DNA of 7,479 nucleotides from an uncultured Eubacteriales bacterium (GTDB lineage: Bacteria > Bacillota > Clostridia > Oscillospirales > CAG-272). Shown in pieces: positions 6,019 to 7,479 of this stretch (within the stretch, counting starts at the first letter, position 1; the number at the start of each line of letters is the position of its first letter). The notes under the pieces were generated by a model. It made no database searches, was not told the DNA's origin, and saw only the letters and a list, made by a program, of their open reading frames with translations. The position numbers were made by a program, and so were the translations under genes. Location: NCBI GenBank assembly GCA_900548735.1, contig URMC01000077.1:1-7479 (forward strand), read 5' to 3'.

Positions 6019-7374
6019 TTATTTCAGAATATCCGTGATGTCGTGAAGCGCCGTGATGCCGGATACCACCACCACGCGGTCGTCGGGTTGAATTCTGTCC
6101 TGCCCGTGGGGGATAATCACGTGCTTGTCCCGCACGATGGCGGCAATCAGCATATGTTCCTTAAAGGTCAGTTCCGAGAGCGGAACGCCCACGATGGGGG
6201 AGTTTTTGCGGATGATGAATTCGGAGGCTTCCACCTTGTCCTGAATCACGTTATACAGCGTTTCCACATTGCTGCCGATGCTGTTTTTCATCGCACGGAC
6301 GTACCGCACAATGAGGTCTGCGGCTACGTTTTTCGGGTAGACCACCGTGTCAAGATCCAGATGGCGGATGACGCCGTCAAAATCCAGCCGTTTGATTTTG
6401 GCAACGATCTTGCTCACCCCTTTGCCTTTGGCAAACAGGGAAAGCAGGATGTTTTCCTCATCCAGGTTGGTCAGTGCCACAAAAGCGTCGGTGCCGCCAA
6501 GCCCTTCTTCCATCAGCGTCTGTTCATCCCCGGCGTTGCCGCAGATGATCGGAATATCGGGAAAGCGGGCGCAGAGATCCTCGCACGTGGCGGGGTTTTT
6601 CTCGATAATTTTGATTGCAATGCCGCTGTGAGAAAGGCTCTCGCACAGGTAGTGCGCCGTCTCCCCGCCCCCGGCAATCATCACGCTGCCCACGGCGTGG
6701 GCACGGTAGCCGATCTTCTTGAAAAAGTCGGCGGCGCTTTTCGGCGAGGCAACGATGGAGATGACGTCCCGCGCGGCAAAGGTCAGCCCCGCGTTGGCAA
6801 TGTAGGCTTCCTCCCCCCGTTCCACGGTGCAGATCAGCACGTTGCAGCGCAGTTTGGAAACCACTTCCCGCACCGAAAGCCCGATCAGCGCACTTTTTTC
6901 GGGAATGCGGAATTTCAGCAACTCCACCAGACCCCCGCCAAACGTGTCAATCTTGATGGCAGAAGGGAAGCGCAGTACCCGCGCAATCTCCTCCGCCGTT
7001 GCCTGCTGCGGGTTGATGACCATGGCAAGCCCCAGCTCGTTTTGCAGAAAATCCACGTCCGCACTGTATTCCGGGCGGCGCACCCGCGCAATGGTGCGGC
7101 AATCCCGCGCTTTTTTGGCAATCAGACAGCACAAAAGATTCAGCTCGTCCGAGCCTGTTACGGCAATCAGCAGGTCGGCTTTGGCAATGCCGGCTTCCTC
7201 CTGCACCGCCAGTGTGGCACCGTTGCCCACCACGCCCAGCACGTCAAGGCTGGTGGAAACCTCCTTCACCTTGTCGGGCGAGGTGTCCACCACGGTGATG
7301 TCGTTATGGTCTTCGCTCAACTGCTTGGCAAGGCTTTGCCCGATCTTGCCGCAACCCACAATTATAATATTCAT
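6019..7374 (-). CDS. trkA: Trk potassium uptake regulatory subunit TrkA (two RCK domains)
   Basis: A 451-residue cytosolic protein that gates TrkH through nucleotide binding. It has two tandem RCK units. The first nucleotide fold (1 to about 125) shows GCGKIG (7-12) and acidic Asp30 at the end of strand 2, as expected for NAD(H)-type binding. The first TrkA-C domain covers about 140-215. The second fold (about 229-350) has GGGETA (235-240) and Glu258, and the second TrkA-C domain is about 368-451 with EFIIRKNSPIVGVPLSEL. The length equals the classic duplicated TrkA, not the single-RCK KtrA. The start ATG at 7374 has GAGGT upstream at good spacing. It is the first gene of the operon, followed by trkH after 9 nt. 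Confidence 0.95.
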   Translation of the reverse strand: MNIIIVGCGKIGQSLAKQLSEDHNDITVVDTSPDKVKEVSTSLDVLGVVGNGATLAVQEEAGIAKADLLIAVTGSDELNLLCCLIAKKARDCRTIARVRRPEYSADVDFLQNELGLAMVINPQQATAEEIARVLRFPSAIKIDTFGGGLVELLKFRIPEKSALIGLSVREVVSKLRCNVLICTVERGEEAYIANAGLTFAARDVISIVASPKSAADFFKKIGYRAHAVGSVMIAGGGETAHYLCESLSHSGIAIKIIEKNPATCEDLCARFPDIPIICGNAGDEQTLMEEGLGGTDAFVALTNLDEENILLSLFAKGKGVSKIVAKIKRLDFDGVIRHLDLDTVVYPKNVAADLIVRYVRAMKNSIGSNVETLYNVIQDKVEASEFIIRKNSPIVGVPLSELTFKEHMLIAAIVRDKHVIIPHGQDRIQPDDRVVVVSGITALHDITDILK

Positions 7375-7418
7375 AGATATACCTCGTAAGAAAAGAAACT
7401 ACCCCATAATACTTTTTT

Positions 7419-7447
7419 ATTATACTCTATCCGTCTTTGGCTGTCAA
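7419..7447 (-). promoter_or_regulatory. Sigma-A promoter of the trk operon
   Basis: On the minus strand, TTGACA (7447-7442) and TATAAT (7424-7419) are separated by exactly 17 bp. Both boxes are exact consensus and the spacing is ideal, so strong basal transcription is expected. The predicted start is near 7412, leaving a leader of about 38 nt with GAGGT before the trkA ATG. I see no riboswitch-sized leader and no operator repeat. Confidence 0.88.
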
Positions 7448-7479
7448 TGCCCGTGCGCGGTTTTTTATGGATTCTTTTG

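Noticed and set aside
5539..7389. A 616-codon open frame on the plus strand
   Set aside because: It lies opposite trkA and trkH, which have clear family motifs, start sites and a promoter. Its protein is rich in His, Arg, Gln and Gly, as expected of an antisense shadow in GC-rich DNA.
7445..7479. Possible terminator of an upstream gene (GC-rich bases before TTTTTT at about 7461-7466)
   Set aside because: The only pairing is a 3-bp CCG/CGG stem, too weak to call, and the window ends before any upstream gene is visible.

Overview
The window reads as chromosomal DNA from an endospore-forming Clostridia-type Firmicute with fairly high GC, plausibly of the Oscillospirales/Ruminococcaceae kind. 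The evidence is a SpoIIIAH-family sporulation gene with a sigma-E-like promoter, strong Shine-Dalgarno sequences throughout, consensus sigma-A promoters and a Trk potassium uptake system. The lineage is inference; no rRNA or other marker gene is present.

Layout. Bases 1-99 are lower in GC (about 48 percent by hand count) and do not belong to the gene they run into. From about 2811 down to 100 on the minus strand lies a drug-exporter operon: a MarR regulator, the TM287-like (degenerate-site) half of a heterodimeric ABC exporter, and the start of the TM288-like partner. ATGA and TTG-start overlaps couple the three genes. The operon looks damaged. The first ABC gene has an in-frame TAG at 809-811 just before its switch loop, with the remaining 60 codons intact. 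The second loses ABC homology after codon 178, near base 100. The MarR gene has a good sigma-A promoter with an 18-bp inverted repeat at its start point, which suggests autorepression.

At 2957-3541 on the plus strand is a lone spoIIIAH-like gene, divergent from marR, with its own sigma-E-type promoter. It has no spoIIIA neighbours. A perfect 15-bp-stem bidirectional terminator (3565-3598) closes it and also closes the convergent operon that follows.

From 7374 down to 3598 on the minus strand is a three-gene operon: trkA (two RCK domains), trkH (potassium channel-like subunit) and an unrecognised 318-residue gene 18 nt behind trkH. It is driven by a promoter with exact consensus -35 and -10 boxes at 7442-7447 and 7419-7424. 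TrkA and TrkH form a complete potassium uptake system. The third protein is the best candidate for something undescribed here: a soluble protein whose C-terminal half faintly recalls a degenerate histidine-kinase-type ATPase fold.

I saw no tRNA, rRNA, CRISPR array, intact insertion sequence or riboswitch.
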